From Ruegeria atlantica (GTDB lineage: Bacteria; Pseudomonadota; Alphaproteobacteria; Rhodobacterales; Rhodobacteraceae): a stretch of DNA of 64,000 nucleotides. Numbering within the stretch: position 1 is the first letter of the stretch; every line of letters starts with the position of its first letter. The stretch spans positions 62,001 to 126,000 of the forward strand of contig NZ_WQCG01000005.1 of the NCBI RefSeq assembly GCF_013032505.1, in the 5' to 3' direction. Of the stretch, positions 1 through 8,002 are shown one piece after another. The notes beneath the pieces were generated by a model. It was not told where the DNA came from. It was given only the letters and a program-made list of their open reading frames with translations, and ran no database searches. Both the position numbers and the translations under genes were made by a program.

Positions 1-49
1 AGGCCGCCCAGAGAATTAGCTGGGTCGTTGTGCTGTCAATGAAGGGCAT
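1..49 (-). CDS. plsY: Start of glycerol-3-phosphate acyltransferase PlsY (partial)
   Basis: Only the first 16 codons lie in the window; the gene runs off the left edge. The ATG overlaps the TGA of the upstream dihydroorotase-like gene as TGATG, so the two are translationally coupled. The visible N-terminus is short and turns hydrophobic, which fits the first membrane helix of PlsY. PlsY transfers an acyl group from acyl-phosphate to glycerol-3-phosphate in the inner membrane. The assignment comes mainly from my knowledge that plsY follows pyrC in this bacterial group, not from a diagnostic motif. Confidence 0.5.
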   Translation of the reverse strand, partial: MPFIDSTTTQLILWAA

Positions 50-1329
50 CAGGGTCTCCGGTAAACTTCTTGGCCTGCAACGAAAGTTGCGGTGACCTTA
101 CCCTGCATCCGCTGACCGTCAAACGGTGTGTTCTGCGATTTCGATTTCAGCGAGAACCGGTCCAGCACAAAGGGTACATCTGGGTCAAATAGAACCAGAT
201 CTGCAGGTGCGCCTTCGGACAGGCGTCCGCTGTGCAAGCCCAGTCGTTTTGCCGGGTTCAGAGACATGGCACGGAACAATGTGGGCAGATCCAGCTGCCC
301 GGCATGACACAGGCGCAGTGCCGCGGGCAACAACGTTTCAAGCGCCACCGCGCCCGAGGCCGCCTCTTCAAACGGTAGGCGCTTGCTTTCCTCGTCCTGA
401 GGCGTGTGCATCGAACTGATTGTATCGATCAGGCCGGTCCGCACGGCTTCGATCACCGCTTGTCGGTCATCCTCGGATCGCAGCGGCGGTTTGACCTTGA
501 AGAAGGTCCTATAGTCGGCCACATCCAACTCGTTCAGTGTCAGATGGTGGATCGACGTACCTGCGGTGATATCCAGACCGTTGCGTTTTGCGCGCTCAAG
601 CGCGGGCAGGGCGCGGGCGGTGGTTATCTGGTCAGCGTGATAAGCGGCGCCGGTCATCTCAAGCAAGGCGATGTCGCGATCCAACCCCATCCGCTCGGCC
701 ATTGGGGAGACGGCAGGAAGGCCGCGCAGCACTGCAAACTTACCACTAGTCGCCGCGGCACCGTTGCTGAGAATGGGTTCTTGCGGGTGGGCGATGACCA
801 GCGCCCCGCAAGCGCGGGCATAGGTCAGGGCGCGGGAAAACACCTTGGTGTTGGCGACGACATGGTCGCAATCTGTGAAAGCCACGGCTCCGGCATCCTG
901 CAGGAACCCGATCTCGGTCATCTCGCGCCCTTCGCGGCCCTTGGTCAGCGCCGCCATAGGCAAGACATTGACAGGTGCGTCGGCCTGCGCTCGCCTGGTT
1001 GCGAATTCCAAGGTTTCCGGAGTGTCAACGGCAGGCAAAGTGTCAGGACGGGTCACGATCGTGGTCACGCCTCCGGCGGCGGCGGCCAGACCGGCGGACT
1101 TATAGCTTTCCTTGTGCCGCTCACCCGGCTCACAAACCTTGACGCCAATATCGACGATACCCGGGGCAAGGCAATGTCCTTTGCAATCAATGACTGCGCC
1201 GTCCAGCGCCGGAGCATCCCCTTCGCCGCGCCCAGCAATTCGACCCTCGGACACATGCAGCCACCCAAGGCTGTCTGTTCCGGCTTCCGGATCGATCAGG
1301 CGGGCGTTGGTGAAAATAGTGTTGCTCAT
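49..1329 (-). CDS. pyrC: Dihydroorotase-like protein, probably non-catalytic (PyrC'/PyrX type)
   Basis: This 426-residue protein has the full length and fold signature of class I dihydroorotase (amidohydrolase superfamily), which normally cyclises carbamoyl-aspartate in pyrimidine synthesis. The metal site is degraded. The expected H-x-H after the first strand is G62-V63-K64, the second conserved His of the HVCHVS region is Q234, and the catalytic Asp of DHAPH is M307 (segment SMHTPQ). D153 and H181 remain. It therefore resembles the inactive PyrC' of pseudomonads, which supports aspartate transcarbamylase assembly. It overlaps the upstream gene by ATGA and lies in a pyrB operon, so partnership with PyrB is likely. 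Automatic annotation will call it dihydroorotase; activity is doubtful. Confidence 0.85.
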   Translation of the reverse strand: MSNTIFTNARLIDPEAGTDSLGWLHVSEGRIAGRGEGDAPALDGAVIDCKGHCLAPGIVDIGVKVCEPGERHKESYKSAGLAAAAGGVTTIVTRPDTLPAVDTPETLEFATRRAQADAPVNVLPMAALTKGREGREMTEIGFLQDAGAVAFTDCDHVVANTKVFSRALTYARACGALVIAHPQEPILSNGAAATSGKFAVLRGLPAVSPMAERMGLDRDIALLEMTGAAYHADQITTARALPALERAKRNGLDITAGTSIHHLTLNELDVADYRTFFKVKPPLRSEDDRQAVIEAVRTGLIDTISSMHTPQDEESKRLPFEEAASGAVALETLLPAALRLCHAGQLDLPTLFRAMSLNPAKRLGLHSGRLSEGAPADLVLFDPDVPFVLDRFSLKSKSQNTPFDGQRMQGKVTATFVAGQEVYRRP

Positions 1330-1712
1330 GCCATTGCCCTTTCGATAGCGGCTTTGGTTGCAGCTGGATCTGCCTGATATTTGATCAGATGTTTGTCACC
1401 GCCCTTAGTGACAATCTGGACAAAACTGCCCATGATTTTGACCGCCTCAATCTGGTTCAGCGCCACATTGCGCGGGCCCGGGCCGGTTAGGGTGGTGTCC
1501 GTCATTTGCCACGACGCGGTCATTTCCTCCGAAGCCAGATACCATGCGCGGATACCGATTGCGGCCAAACCGGCAGGCGCCCCTGTCCAAGGATAGGGAT
1601 TGCCGATCAACCACAGCACCATCATCGCGACGGCCATTGCCCCTGCGGCCAGCCATGTGTTTGTGCGGATATAGGCCCCCTTGTCGGGCGCAAAGGTCAC
1701 AGGATCAGCCAC
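1326..1712 (-). CDS. Small two-helix membrane protein, bPH-like tail, in pyr operon
   Basis: The product has 128 residues. Two hydrophobic segments (about residues 18-36 and 42-55) are followed by a soluble part with the alternating pattern of a bacterial PH-like domain (TDTTLTGPGPRNVALNQIEAVKI). I chose the GTG start at 1712 because GGAGG precedes it by six bases; it overlaps the upstream gene by 16 bp. The stop overlaps the start of the dihydroorotase-like gene as ATGA. I do not recognise a named function. Position between pyrB and pyrC in a tightly coupled operon suggests expression with pyrimidine synthesis and a membrane location. Confidence 0.75.
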   Translation of the reverse strand: MADPVTFAPDKGAYIRTNTWLAAGAMAVAMMVLWLIGNPYPWTGAPAGLAAIGIRAWYLASEEMTASWQMTDTTLTGPGPRNVALNQIEAVKIMGSFVQIVTKGGDKHLIKYQADPAATKAAIERAMA

Positions 1713-2215
1713 AGGATGCCTCCGAGGACGAGCAGTGCCACCACCGCCAGCATGGCCGATCCGATGCGGCGGGGTTTGTCATCCTGTGTAGAAACTTGTG
1801 GGGCCGAGAACGGTTTTGCGCTATCGGTTTCAATCTTTCCGCCGGTCCAGTTTGTCGCCTCTTCGGTATAGAGGCCAATTAAGCGCATCTTCGGATTCGG
1901 TCGCAGCGTGGCTGCGCGCCCCTGAAACGCAGCACTGCGCACGACCATGACCCAACCTTCAACGCTCTCCAGTGCATCTCGATCCAGTTGATCTTTGGGT
2001 ATGCCACATCCTTCGTTTAGATAGCCATAAAGACCCAGTTCCTCGAGGTCCGAGACAGGAAAGACGTCGATCTGGGCCAGATCCAGACCCTCGACACCCA
2101 GAATCTGGTCTGCCGCCCCGGGTTCGTGCAGGAACTTTGCCTCTTCCGGGCGCATGTCGAGTTGAAACAAGCGCAGGACGCCGTGTTCATGTGGGGCGAC
2201 GTTCAGATCACTCAT
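1697..2215 (-). CDS. Tail-anchored protein of unknown function in pyr operon
   Basis: This 172-residue protein is soluble except for one hydrophobic segment at the extreme C-terminus (about residues 152-172), so it looks tail-anchored with its N-terminal domain in the cytoplasm. The N-terminal 115 residues are acidic and contain no motif I recognise. The start overlaps the stop of pyrB (ATGA) and its own 3' end overlaps the next gene, so four genes from pyrB to the pyrC homologue form one coupled unit. No function is assigned. A role in placing or regulating the pyrimidine enzymes at the membrane is speculation from context. Confidence 0.75.
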   Translation of the reverse strand: MSDLNVAPHEHGVLRLFQLDMRPEEAKFLHEPGAADQILGVEGLDLAQIDVFPVSDLEELGLYGYLNEGCGIPKDQLDRDALESVEGWVMVVRSAAFQGRAATLRPNPKMRLIGLYTEEATNWTGGKIETDSAKPFSAPQVSTQDDKPRRIGSAMLAVVALLVLGGILWLIL

Positions 2216-3147
2216 GCGGCCTCACCAAGGTTGCGGGCCAGCAGCTCCATTGCGGCCATGCGAACGGCGACGCCCATTTCGACCTGTTCCTGAATGACTG
2301 ACCGGTTGATGTCGTCCGCCAGTGTTCCGTCAATCTCGACCCCGCGGTTCATCGGACCGGGGTGCATGACGATGGCGTCGGGTTTGGCCTGTGCCAGTTT
2401 CGCAGCGTCGAGGCCATAGCGGTGGTAGTATTCCCGCTCCGACGGGATAAAGCCGCCGTCCATCCGCTCTTTCTGGAGACGCAGCATCATGACGACGTCG
2501 ACGTCCTTTAGACCTTCGTTCATGTCGTCGTAAATTTCGGCGCCAAAATCTGCGAATTGCGACGGAACCAATGTCGGCGGCCCGATCAGGCGAATACGGT
2601 TTTCCATCTTACCCAGCAGGATCAGGTTTGACCGGGCAACGCGGGAATGAGCGACATCGCCGCAGATCGCAATGTTCAGCCGGTGCAGGCGACCCTTGGC
2701 ACGACGAATGGTCAAAGCATCCAGCAGAGCCTGCGTCGGGTGTTCGTGCTTACCATCGCCGGCGTTCAGTACAGCGCAATTCACTTTCTGCGCCAACAGA
2801 TCAACGGCACCTGAATGTGGATGGCGTACCACCAACAGGTCTGGGTGCATTGCATTCAGCGTCATGGCCGTGTCGATCAGCGTCTCGCCTTTTTTGATCG
2901 AGCTGGCCTGCATCGCCATGTTCATCACGTCCGCGCCCAGCCGCTTGCCCGCGATTTCGAAACTGGCCTGCGTGCGGGTCGAATTCTCGAAGAACATGTT
3001 AATCTGCGTCAGGCCCGACAGAACGTCGGAATGCTTGGTCGACTGACGGTTCATGTCGACGTATTTCTCGGCCAGATCAAGGATGGCAGTGATATCGGAT
3101 TGCGACAGATGTTCGATGCCAAGAAGGTGACGATGGGCGAAACGCAT
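2212..3147 (-). CDS. pyrB: Aspartate carbamoyltransferase catalytic subunit
   Basis: This enzyme condenses carbamoyl phosphate with aspartate, the committed step of pyrimidine synthesis in the cytoplasm. The carbamoyl-phosphate loop [13 protein letters not shown], the HPTQALLD segment and MHPGPMNRG are all present, and 311 residues is the usual length. I place the start at the ATG at 3147, preceded by AGGAG at seven bases, rather than an upstream TTG at 3168. It is the first gene of a coupled operon with two membrane-protein genes and a defective dihydroorotase homologue. No pyrI regulatory subunit is seen, as expected for the class that pairs with PyrC-type proteins. Confidence 0.97.
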   Translation of the reverse strand: MRFAHRHLLGIEHLSQSDITAILDLAEKYVDMNRQSTKHSDVLSGLTQINMFFENSTRTQASFEIAGKRLGADVMNMAMQASSIKKGETLIDTAMTLNAMHPDLLVVRHPHSGAVDLLAQKVNCAVLNAGDGKHEHPTQALLDALTIRRAKGRLHRLNIAICGDVAHSRVARSNLILLGKMENRIRLIGPPTLVPSQFADFGAEIYDDMNEGLKDVDVVMMLRLQKERMDGGFIPSEREYYHRYGLDAAKLAQAKPDAIVMHPGPMNRGVEIDGTLADDINRSVIQEQVEMGVAVRMAAMELLARNLGEAA

Positions 3148-3206
3148 TGGCGGGCTCCTGTCTGACAATCGCGCCGCTTATAAGAAGCCACGCAGCCCAA
3201 GGCAAC

Positions 3207-3821
3207 CTAAGGATCAGATCCTTCAGGCAGTTTCTCGCACCCGCCTTCGGGCAGACACTGTTCGCCGGGCTTGCACCACTTGCCGTATCCGCAGTCGATG
3301 GCCTTAACAGGAACACATCCTTGGTTTTTTGAACATTTGAATCCCTGACGGCACTGAGACCCGGTTTTTTCGCAGACAAACCAACCGGGGCGCGTGCATC
3401 CTCCCCCCGGCAGGCAGGACGATCCGGATCCGCAAATGCGACCGTCGTCACACGTCAGGGAAGGCAGTTCCAGAATGTCGGGCGTTATCTTCTCGCATTC
3501 CCCGCGGGCGTTGCAGGTGCTGCCGCCCGGGCAATCCAGACGCGATCTGCACTTATTTTGTCCGGCTGGGGCGCACCGGGTGCCGCCTGCCACGCAGCGT
3601 TCGAACGGGCCGCAGGTTCTGCCGCCACCGCAATAGGTGCCGCCCAATGGAATGCAGTGCCCGTCAAAGCTGCATCTTTGTCCGCCCGAGCAACACGTGC
3701 TGCCGCATTTGAATTGGCCCGCGCGACACTGGCCATATCTGTCTTTGAACTGCGCAGAAGCCGGACCGCTGAGAATGATCAGCAGCAAGCCAAGGAACAA
3801 GAATCGCAAAACAGACAACAT
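3207..3821 (-). CDS. Secreted cysteine-rich repeat protein
   Basis: A signal peptide (hydrophobic core about residues 5-17, then GPASAQ) precedes a mature part of about 180 residues holding 26 cysteines. After a first six-Cys module they fall into five further modules of four Cys spaced C-x5/6-C-x5-C-x5/6-C, rich in Gly, Ser and Pro, for example CDDGRIC-GSGSSC-LPGGGC. This implies an oxidising compartment and extensive disulfide bonding; the even count fits. I do not know a named family, and the spacing only loosely recalls granulin or EGF-like modules. The ATG at 3821 is preferred to a TTG at 3860 because it gives a clean signal peptide. It is divergent from the uracil-DNA glycosylase operon. 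Confidence 0.8.
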   Translation of the reverse strand: MLSVLRFLFLGLLLIILSGPASAQFKDRYGQCRAGQFKCGSTCCSGGQRCSFDGHCIPLGGTYCGGGRTCGPFERCVAGGTRCAPAGQNKCRSRLDCPGGSTCNARGECEKITPDILELPSLTCDDGRICGSGSSCLPGGGCTRPGWFVCEKTGSQCRQGFKCSKNQGCVPVKAIDCGYGKWCKPGEQCLPEGGCEKLPEGSDP

Positions 3822-3906
3822 GAATATGGCAATCGTCGGTGCGATGGACCGACCAATCAAGGTCTATCTGCTTTCCCTCGTTCAAAAGGTGGTTAGATTG
3901 AGGGAT

Positions 3907-4674
3907 ATGGAATCGGCTTTGGACTATCATACTGCCCGCGCCCTGCTGGAATGGCAGATCGAGCTGGGCGCAACGGATGCGATCGGTGACGCACCGGTTG
4001 ACCGGTATGCGCTGCCTGATACAGCGCCCAAAGCCAAAAGAACCCAAAAAGCGCAGACCGCACCAGAAAAACCCAAACAGGTGGATCCGGTTGCTGTAGC
4101 AAGATCAGTTGCCCAAGCCGCGGGTACATTGGATCAGTTGCAGGCGGCCATGGACGCGTTTGACCATTGCGAATTGAAGAGAGGCGCACGACAGCTGGTC
4201 TTTGCTGACGGCACACCGGGTGCGAAGGTGATGGTAATCGGAGAAGCACCGGGTCGGGATGAGGACCGCGAGGGTAGGCCCTTTGTCGGGCGGGCCGGGC
4301 AATTGCTGGACCGCATGTTGGCTGCGATTGATCTGAACCGGGCGGAAAACGTCTATATCACTAACGTCCTGCCGTGGCGCCCACCGCAGAACCGGGATCC
4401 CAAACCCGAAGAGATTGGCATGCTGAAGCCGTTCCTGGAACGGCACGTCGCCTTGGCCAAGCCCGAGGTTTTGGTGGTGATGGGCAATATCAGCTGTCAG
4501 GCTGTTCTGGGTAAACGGGGGATCACACGGCTTCGCGGTCAGTGGGATCAGGCGATGGATCTACCGGTGATCCCGATGTTCCACCCAGCTTACCTGCTGC
4601 GACAGCCGCAGATGAAACGGCAGGCATGGGCCGATTTGCTGGAACTCAAAGCGCGGCTGGAGGGAAAGGCATGA
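3907..4674 (+). CDS. Uracil-DNA glycosylase, family 4-like
   Basis: The 255-residue protein carries the family 4/SPO1-related uracil-DNA glycosylase signatures: GEAPGRDEDREG-PFVGRAGQLLD (motif 1 region), TNVLPWRPPQNRDP, and a C-terminal FHPAYLLRQP. It removes uracil from DNA to start base-excision repair. The N-terminal 90 residues are a basic, Ala/Pro-rich linker before the catalytic domain. In the region where many family 4 enzymes have an N-terminal Cys pair for an iron-sulfur cluster I see only a single Cys (HCELK), so cluster content is uncertain. The reading frame is open further upstream, but ATG 3907 gives the natural N-terminus. It overlaps the next gene by ATGA. Confidence 0.9.
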   Translation: MESALDYHTARALLEWQIELGATDAIGDAPVDRYALPDTAPKAKRTQKAQTAPEKPKQVDPVAVARSVAQAAGTLDQLQAAMDAFDHCELKRGARQLVFADGTPGAKVMVIGEAPGRDEDREGRPFVGRAGQLLDRMLAAIDLNRAENVYITNVLPWRPPQNRDPKPEEIGMLKPFLERHVALAKPEVLVVMGNISCQAVLGKRGITRLRGQWDQAMDLPVIPMFHPAYLLRQPQMKRQAWADLLELKARLEGKA

Positions 4675-5270
4675 AAATCCTCGCGTTCTCGGACCTGCAT
4701 ATGGCGCGCAATCGCGCGGCCGAGGTTGTCGCAGCCAGCGCCGAGGCCGATCTGGTGATTGGCGCAGGGGATTTCTGTAATATGCGGCAAGGGCTGGATG
4801 ACGCGATGGCTATGCTTGCGGGTATTTCGGCTGCAATGGTCGTGGTGCCCGGCAATGCCGAAAGTGTGGAAGAACTGGAAGACGCCGCACCTGAAGGCGT
4901 GCACGTCCTGCACGGGACAGGTATGACGATGGATGGTCTGCGCCTGTTTGGGCTGGGCTACGGAGTGCCAGTTACGCCGTTTGGCGGCTGGTCTTGCGAC
5001 CTGTCTGATCCCGAGGCGGCCGAGCTTCTGGACCGGTGTGACGGCACCGACATCCTGATCGCTCATTCCCCACCGAAGGGCCACGGCGATACTACGTCGA
5101 TGGGCGATGCCGTAGGGTCGGTGGCGGTGCGAAACGCAATTGAACGCTTGCAGCCTCAATACGCGCTTTGCGGGCATATCCACGACAGTTGGGGATATCG
5201 CGGTACGATCGGAGTGACGCAGATCGCCAACCTTGGCCCCACGGTGAATTGGTTCGAGGTCACAACGTGA
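4671..5270 (+). CDS. Metallophosphoesterase family protein
   Basis: The 199-residue protein is a calcineurin-like phosphoesterase. It begins with the metal-binding DLH motif (FSDLHMARN), followed by GAGDF, GNAE, a central AHSPPKG and the late GHIHDSWG motif, which together supply the two-metal site. It should hydrolyse a phosphomono- or diester in the cytoplasm; the substrate is unknown. It starts inside the glycosylase stop codon (ATGA) and its own stop overlaps the GTG of the LysE-family gene, so the three are co-translated. Confidence 0.9.
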   Translation: MKILAFSDLHMARNRAAEVVAASAEADLVIGAGDFCNMRQGLDDAMAMLAGISAAMVVVPGNAESVEELEDAAPEGVHVLHGTGMTMDGLRLFGLGYGVPVTPFGGWSCDLSDPEAAELLDRCDGTDILIAHSPPKGHGDTTSMGDAVGSVAVRNAIERLQPQYALCGHIHDSWGYRGTIGVTQIANLGPTVNWFEVTT

Positions 5271-5887
5271 TAGAAACAGTTACGTTGCTGGCGTTTATCC
5301 CAGCTGCAATTGCCCTGAATCTGACGCCCGGGGCCGATATGATGTTTTGCTTTGGGCAAGGTATTAGGTCCGGGCCTAAATCGGCAATCGCCGCCAGTGC
5401 AGGTATTTCTGCCGGGTCCATGGTTCACGTTCTGCTGGCAGGCCTTGGTCTTGGCGCAGCCGTGGCGACGATGCCCTGGTTGTTCGACGTGATCCGCTGG
5501 ATGGGCGTAGCCTATCTGTTGTATCTCGCCTTGGGTGCATTTCGGAACGGGGTAGTCTCTGCGGACGCGCCGTCCGGACCCACGCAACTGGCATTCCGGG
5601 ACGGTTTGGTCGTCAATCTGACGAACCCCAAAGTCATCCTGTTCGTTCTGGCCTTTATTCCGCAATTTGTGAATCCGGCAGCGGGCGCGATTCTGCTTCA
5701 GTTCCTGATTTTCGGATCAATCATTGCGCTGGGCGGCTTCGCAGTGAACGGACTAGTGGGAATTTTTGCCGGGGGTGCTGGGCGAGTGTTGATCGCGAAC
5801 CCGCGCGCTTCGCGCATCATGGGCTGGGTGACCGGAGGGATTTTCACAGCCCTCGCGATCCGGCTTGCCATTTTGGAAAGGGCCTGA
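5267..5887 (+). CDS. LysE/RhtB family amino-acid exporter
   Basis: The 206-residue inner-membrane protein has about six hydrophobic helices and the family signature LNLTPGADMMFCFGQG near the N-terminus, with NLTNPKVILFVLAFIPQF in the middle. Members export amino acids or related metabolites by proton exchange. The start is a GTG overlapping the stop of the phosphoesterase gene (GTGA); without it the frame would run into upstream coding sequence. The substrate cannot be predicted. Six bases separate it from moaB. Confidence 0.92.
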   Translation: MIETVTLLAFIPAAIALNLTPGADMMFCFGQGIRSGPKSAIAASAGISAGSMVHVLLAGLGLGAAVATMPWLFDVIRWMGVAYLLYLALGAFRNGVVSADAPSGPTQLAFRDGLVVNLTNPKVILFVLAFIPQFVNPAAGAILLQFLIFGSIIALGGFAVNGLVGIFAGGAGRVLIANPRASRIMGWVTGGIFTALAIRLAILERA

Positions 5888-5893
5888 GGAAAC

Positions 5894-6436
5894 ATGTCGC
5901 GCATTGATGAGACCAAAGACTTCATTCCGGTCCGTATCGCCGTGCTAACCGTCTCGGACACGCGGTCGCTGGATGAAGATAAATCCGGCCAGACACTTGT
6001 GGACCGCATCGAACGCGCCGGGCATCACGTTGCTGACCGCAGCATCATTCAGGACGAACGCAGCAAGATCGCCGATCAGTTGCGGGCCTGGATCGCTAAC
6101 CCGGAAATAGATGTGGTAATTTCCACCGGGGGTACCGGCCTGACGGGGCGCGACGTAACTGTCGAGGCGCATCGCGATGTCTATGAGAAGGAAATCGAGG
6201 CTTTCGGCACGGTGTTCACAATTATTTCCATGGAAAAGATCGGCACTTCCGCCGTTCAATCGCGGGCAACTGGCGGCGTGGCAGGCGGCACATATCTATT
6301 TGCATTGCCGGGCAGTCCGGGCGCTTGCAAGGACGCTTGGGACGGGATTTTGGAAAAGCAGTTCGACTATCGCCACCGTCCCTGTAATTTCGTCGAAATA
6401 ATGCCCAGATTGGACGAACATTTGCGACGGAAGTAG
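5894..6436 (+). CDS. moaB: Molybdenum cofactor biosynthesis protein B
   Basis: MoaB/MogA-fold protein of 180 residues with VLTVSDTRS at the start, STGGTGLTGRDVT in the molybdopterin-binding loop and ALPGSPGACKDAWD near the end. In family members this domain adenylylates molybdopterin before metal insertion. It is the last gene of the glycosylase-phosphoesterase-LysE operon. The other Mo-cofactor genes in the window (mobA, mobB, moeA, fdhD) are 15-20 kb away, so cofactor synthesis is split over several loci. Confidence 0.95.
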   Translation: MSRIDETKDFIPVRIAVLTVSDTRSLDEDKSGQTLVDRIERAGHHVADRSIIQDERSKIADQLRAWIANPEIDVVISTGGTGLTGRDVTVEAHRDVYEKEIEAFGTVFTIISMEKIGTSAVQSRATGGVAGGTYLFALPGSPGACKDAWDGILEKQFDYRHRPCNFVEIMPRLDEHLRRK

Positions 6437-6542
6437 ACTGGTCGCGCGTTTAAACGTTCATAACCGCTTTGTGGCTTGGCATTTTTTATTGTCCAGCTAC
6501 CTTTTGCGAATGGCAGCCTGATGCAACCGGGGTGAATTTTAT

Positions 6543-7997
6543 ATGCGATTTCTGAGGCAAAGCCTTGTTGGAGTCTTTCTGGCGTCGCTGACGCTAGCCC
6601 TGTTGTTTGTGGCGGCACAGATGATTTCGGGCGCTGTACAGGACGTTCTGACACGGGAAGAGTCCGCTCCGCAGTCGCGCGAACGTGTATTCGCGGTGTC
6701 TGTTCGGCCTGCGGAACTGGTAACCGTGACTCCTTATCTTGAAGCATTCGGTGAGGTGCAAAGCCGCCGCAGGCTGGAACTGCGCGCGGCTTTGGGGGGG
6801 CGCGTGGTCGGGCTGGCCGATGATTTCGAAGATGGCGGTGTTGTGACAGCAAATGAGGTTCTGGTTGAACTTGATCCTGCTGATGCCCAGTCCGCGCTGG
6901 ACCGGGCAAAATCCGATTTGCTGGACGCGCAGTTTGAAGAGCGTGACGCTGAACGGTCGCTGCTGCTGGCGCAGGACGAGTTGAACTCGGCCGAGGCGCA
7001 GGCGGAGTTGCGTGGGCGTGCCTTGCAGCGTCAGCAGGATTTGCAGACACGTGGCGTCGGTGCCGCAGCTGCTGTGGAAGAGGCAGAGCTTGCAAAAGCA
7101 GCTGCCCAGCAAGCGGTGCTGGCGCGGCGTATTGCGCTGGCTCAGGCAGAATCGCGCGTCGATCAGGCGACCACCCTGTTGGCCCGCGCGCGTATTGCGC
7201 TTGAGGCCGCAGAGCGCGATCTGGACGACATGACAATCCGCGCCCGGTTTGCGGGGACGTTGACGGATGTAACGCTGGTCGAAGGTCGGCTGGTGTCTGC
7301 GAACGAAAAACTGGCTGAACTCGTCGACCCTGACGCGTTGGAAGTGGCTTTCCGCGTCTCGACCGCGCAATACGTTCGATTGCTGGACGCAGCTGGCGAC
7401 CTGATCGACGCGCCGGTTACCGTCTCGCTTGAGGTTACCGGCACCGACCTGACCGCCCAAGGCCGCATCAGTCGTGATAGCGGCTCGGCGGGCGAAGGAC
7501 AGACCGGGCGTTTGATCTATGCCCGCCTAGACGATGCGTCGGGGTTCAAGCCGGGCGATTTTGTTACGGTCACTGTGCAGGAACAACCGCTGGACAATGT
7601 TGTGCGGTTGCCCTCTTCGGCTCTGGATGCCGTTGGGACGGTGTTGGTATTGGACGATGGCGACAGACTTGAGGCACTGCCGGTGCAGCTGATCCGGCGT
7701 CAGGGCGATGAAGTCTTATTGCGTGGTGACGGTTTGGTGGGGCGCGAGGTTGTAATAGGCCGCACTCCGCTGTTGGGATCAGGCGTGCGTGTGCGGCCAT
7801 TGCGGATAGATGACAGCGCCGGGGCTGCACCGGATATGGTTGAGCTGTCTGTGGAACAGCGCGCTAAGTTGGTAGCTCAGGTTGAGGCCAGCACCCGCAT
7901 GCCCAAGGACGTCAAAGAACGGGTTCTGGGTCAATTGAGCGAGGCCAAGGTGCCCGCCTCGCTTGTCCAGCGGCTTGAAAACAGGGCGGGGGGCTAA
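6543..7997 (+). CDS. RND efflux membrane-fusion (periplasmic adaptor) subunit
   Basis: The 484-residue protein starts with a membrane anchor (about residues 8-30) and continues with the hybrid lipoyl/barrel, an alpha-helical hairpin of strong coiled-coil character (about residues 110-215, rich in Ala, Glu, Gln, Arg) and beta-barrel and membrane-proximal domains. Its role is to link an RND pump to an outer-membrane channel. The C-terminal 45 residues form an extra charged tail not needed for the core fold. It lies five bases upstream of the RND gene. No TolC-like gene or local regulator is present, so the pair probably uses a channel encoded elsewhere. Confidence 0.93.
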   Translation: MRFLRQSLVGVFLASLTLALLFVAAQMISGAVQDVLTREESAPQSRERVFAVSVRPAELVTVTPYLEAFGEVQSRRRLELRAALGGRVVGLADDFEDGGVVTANEVLVELDPADAQSALDRAKSDLLDAQFEERDAERSLLLAQDELNSAEAQAELRGRALQRQQDLQTRGVGAAAAVEEAELAKAAAQQAVLARRIALAQAESRVDQATTLLARARIALEAAERDLDDMTIRARFAGTLTDVTLVEGRLVSANEKLAELVDPDALEVAFRVSTAQYVRLLDAAGDLIDAPVTVSLEVTGTDLTAQGRISRDSGSAGEGQTGRLIYARLDDASGFKPGDFVTVTVQEQPLDNVVRLPSSALDAVGTVLVLDDGDRLEALPVQLIRRQGDEVLLRGDGLVGREVVIGRTPLLGSGVRVRPLRIDDSAGAAPDMVELSVEQRAKLVAQVEASTRMPKDVKERVLGQLSEAKVPASLVQRLENRAGG

Positions 7998-8002
7998 GCG
8001 CC

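Noticed and set aside
3637..3906. N-terminal extension of the uracil-DNA glycosylase frame
   Set aside because: It overlaps the divergent cysteine-rich gene and its residues mirror that gene's opposite strand; ATG 3907 is a better start.
6447..6456. Palindrome CGTTTAAACG upstream of the RND operon
   Set aside because: Only ten bases with an AT core and no adjacent regulator; not strong enough to call an operator.
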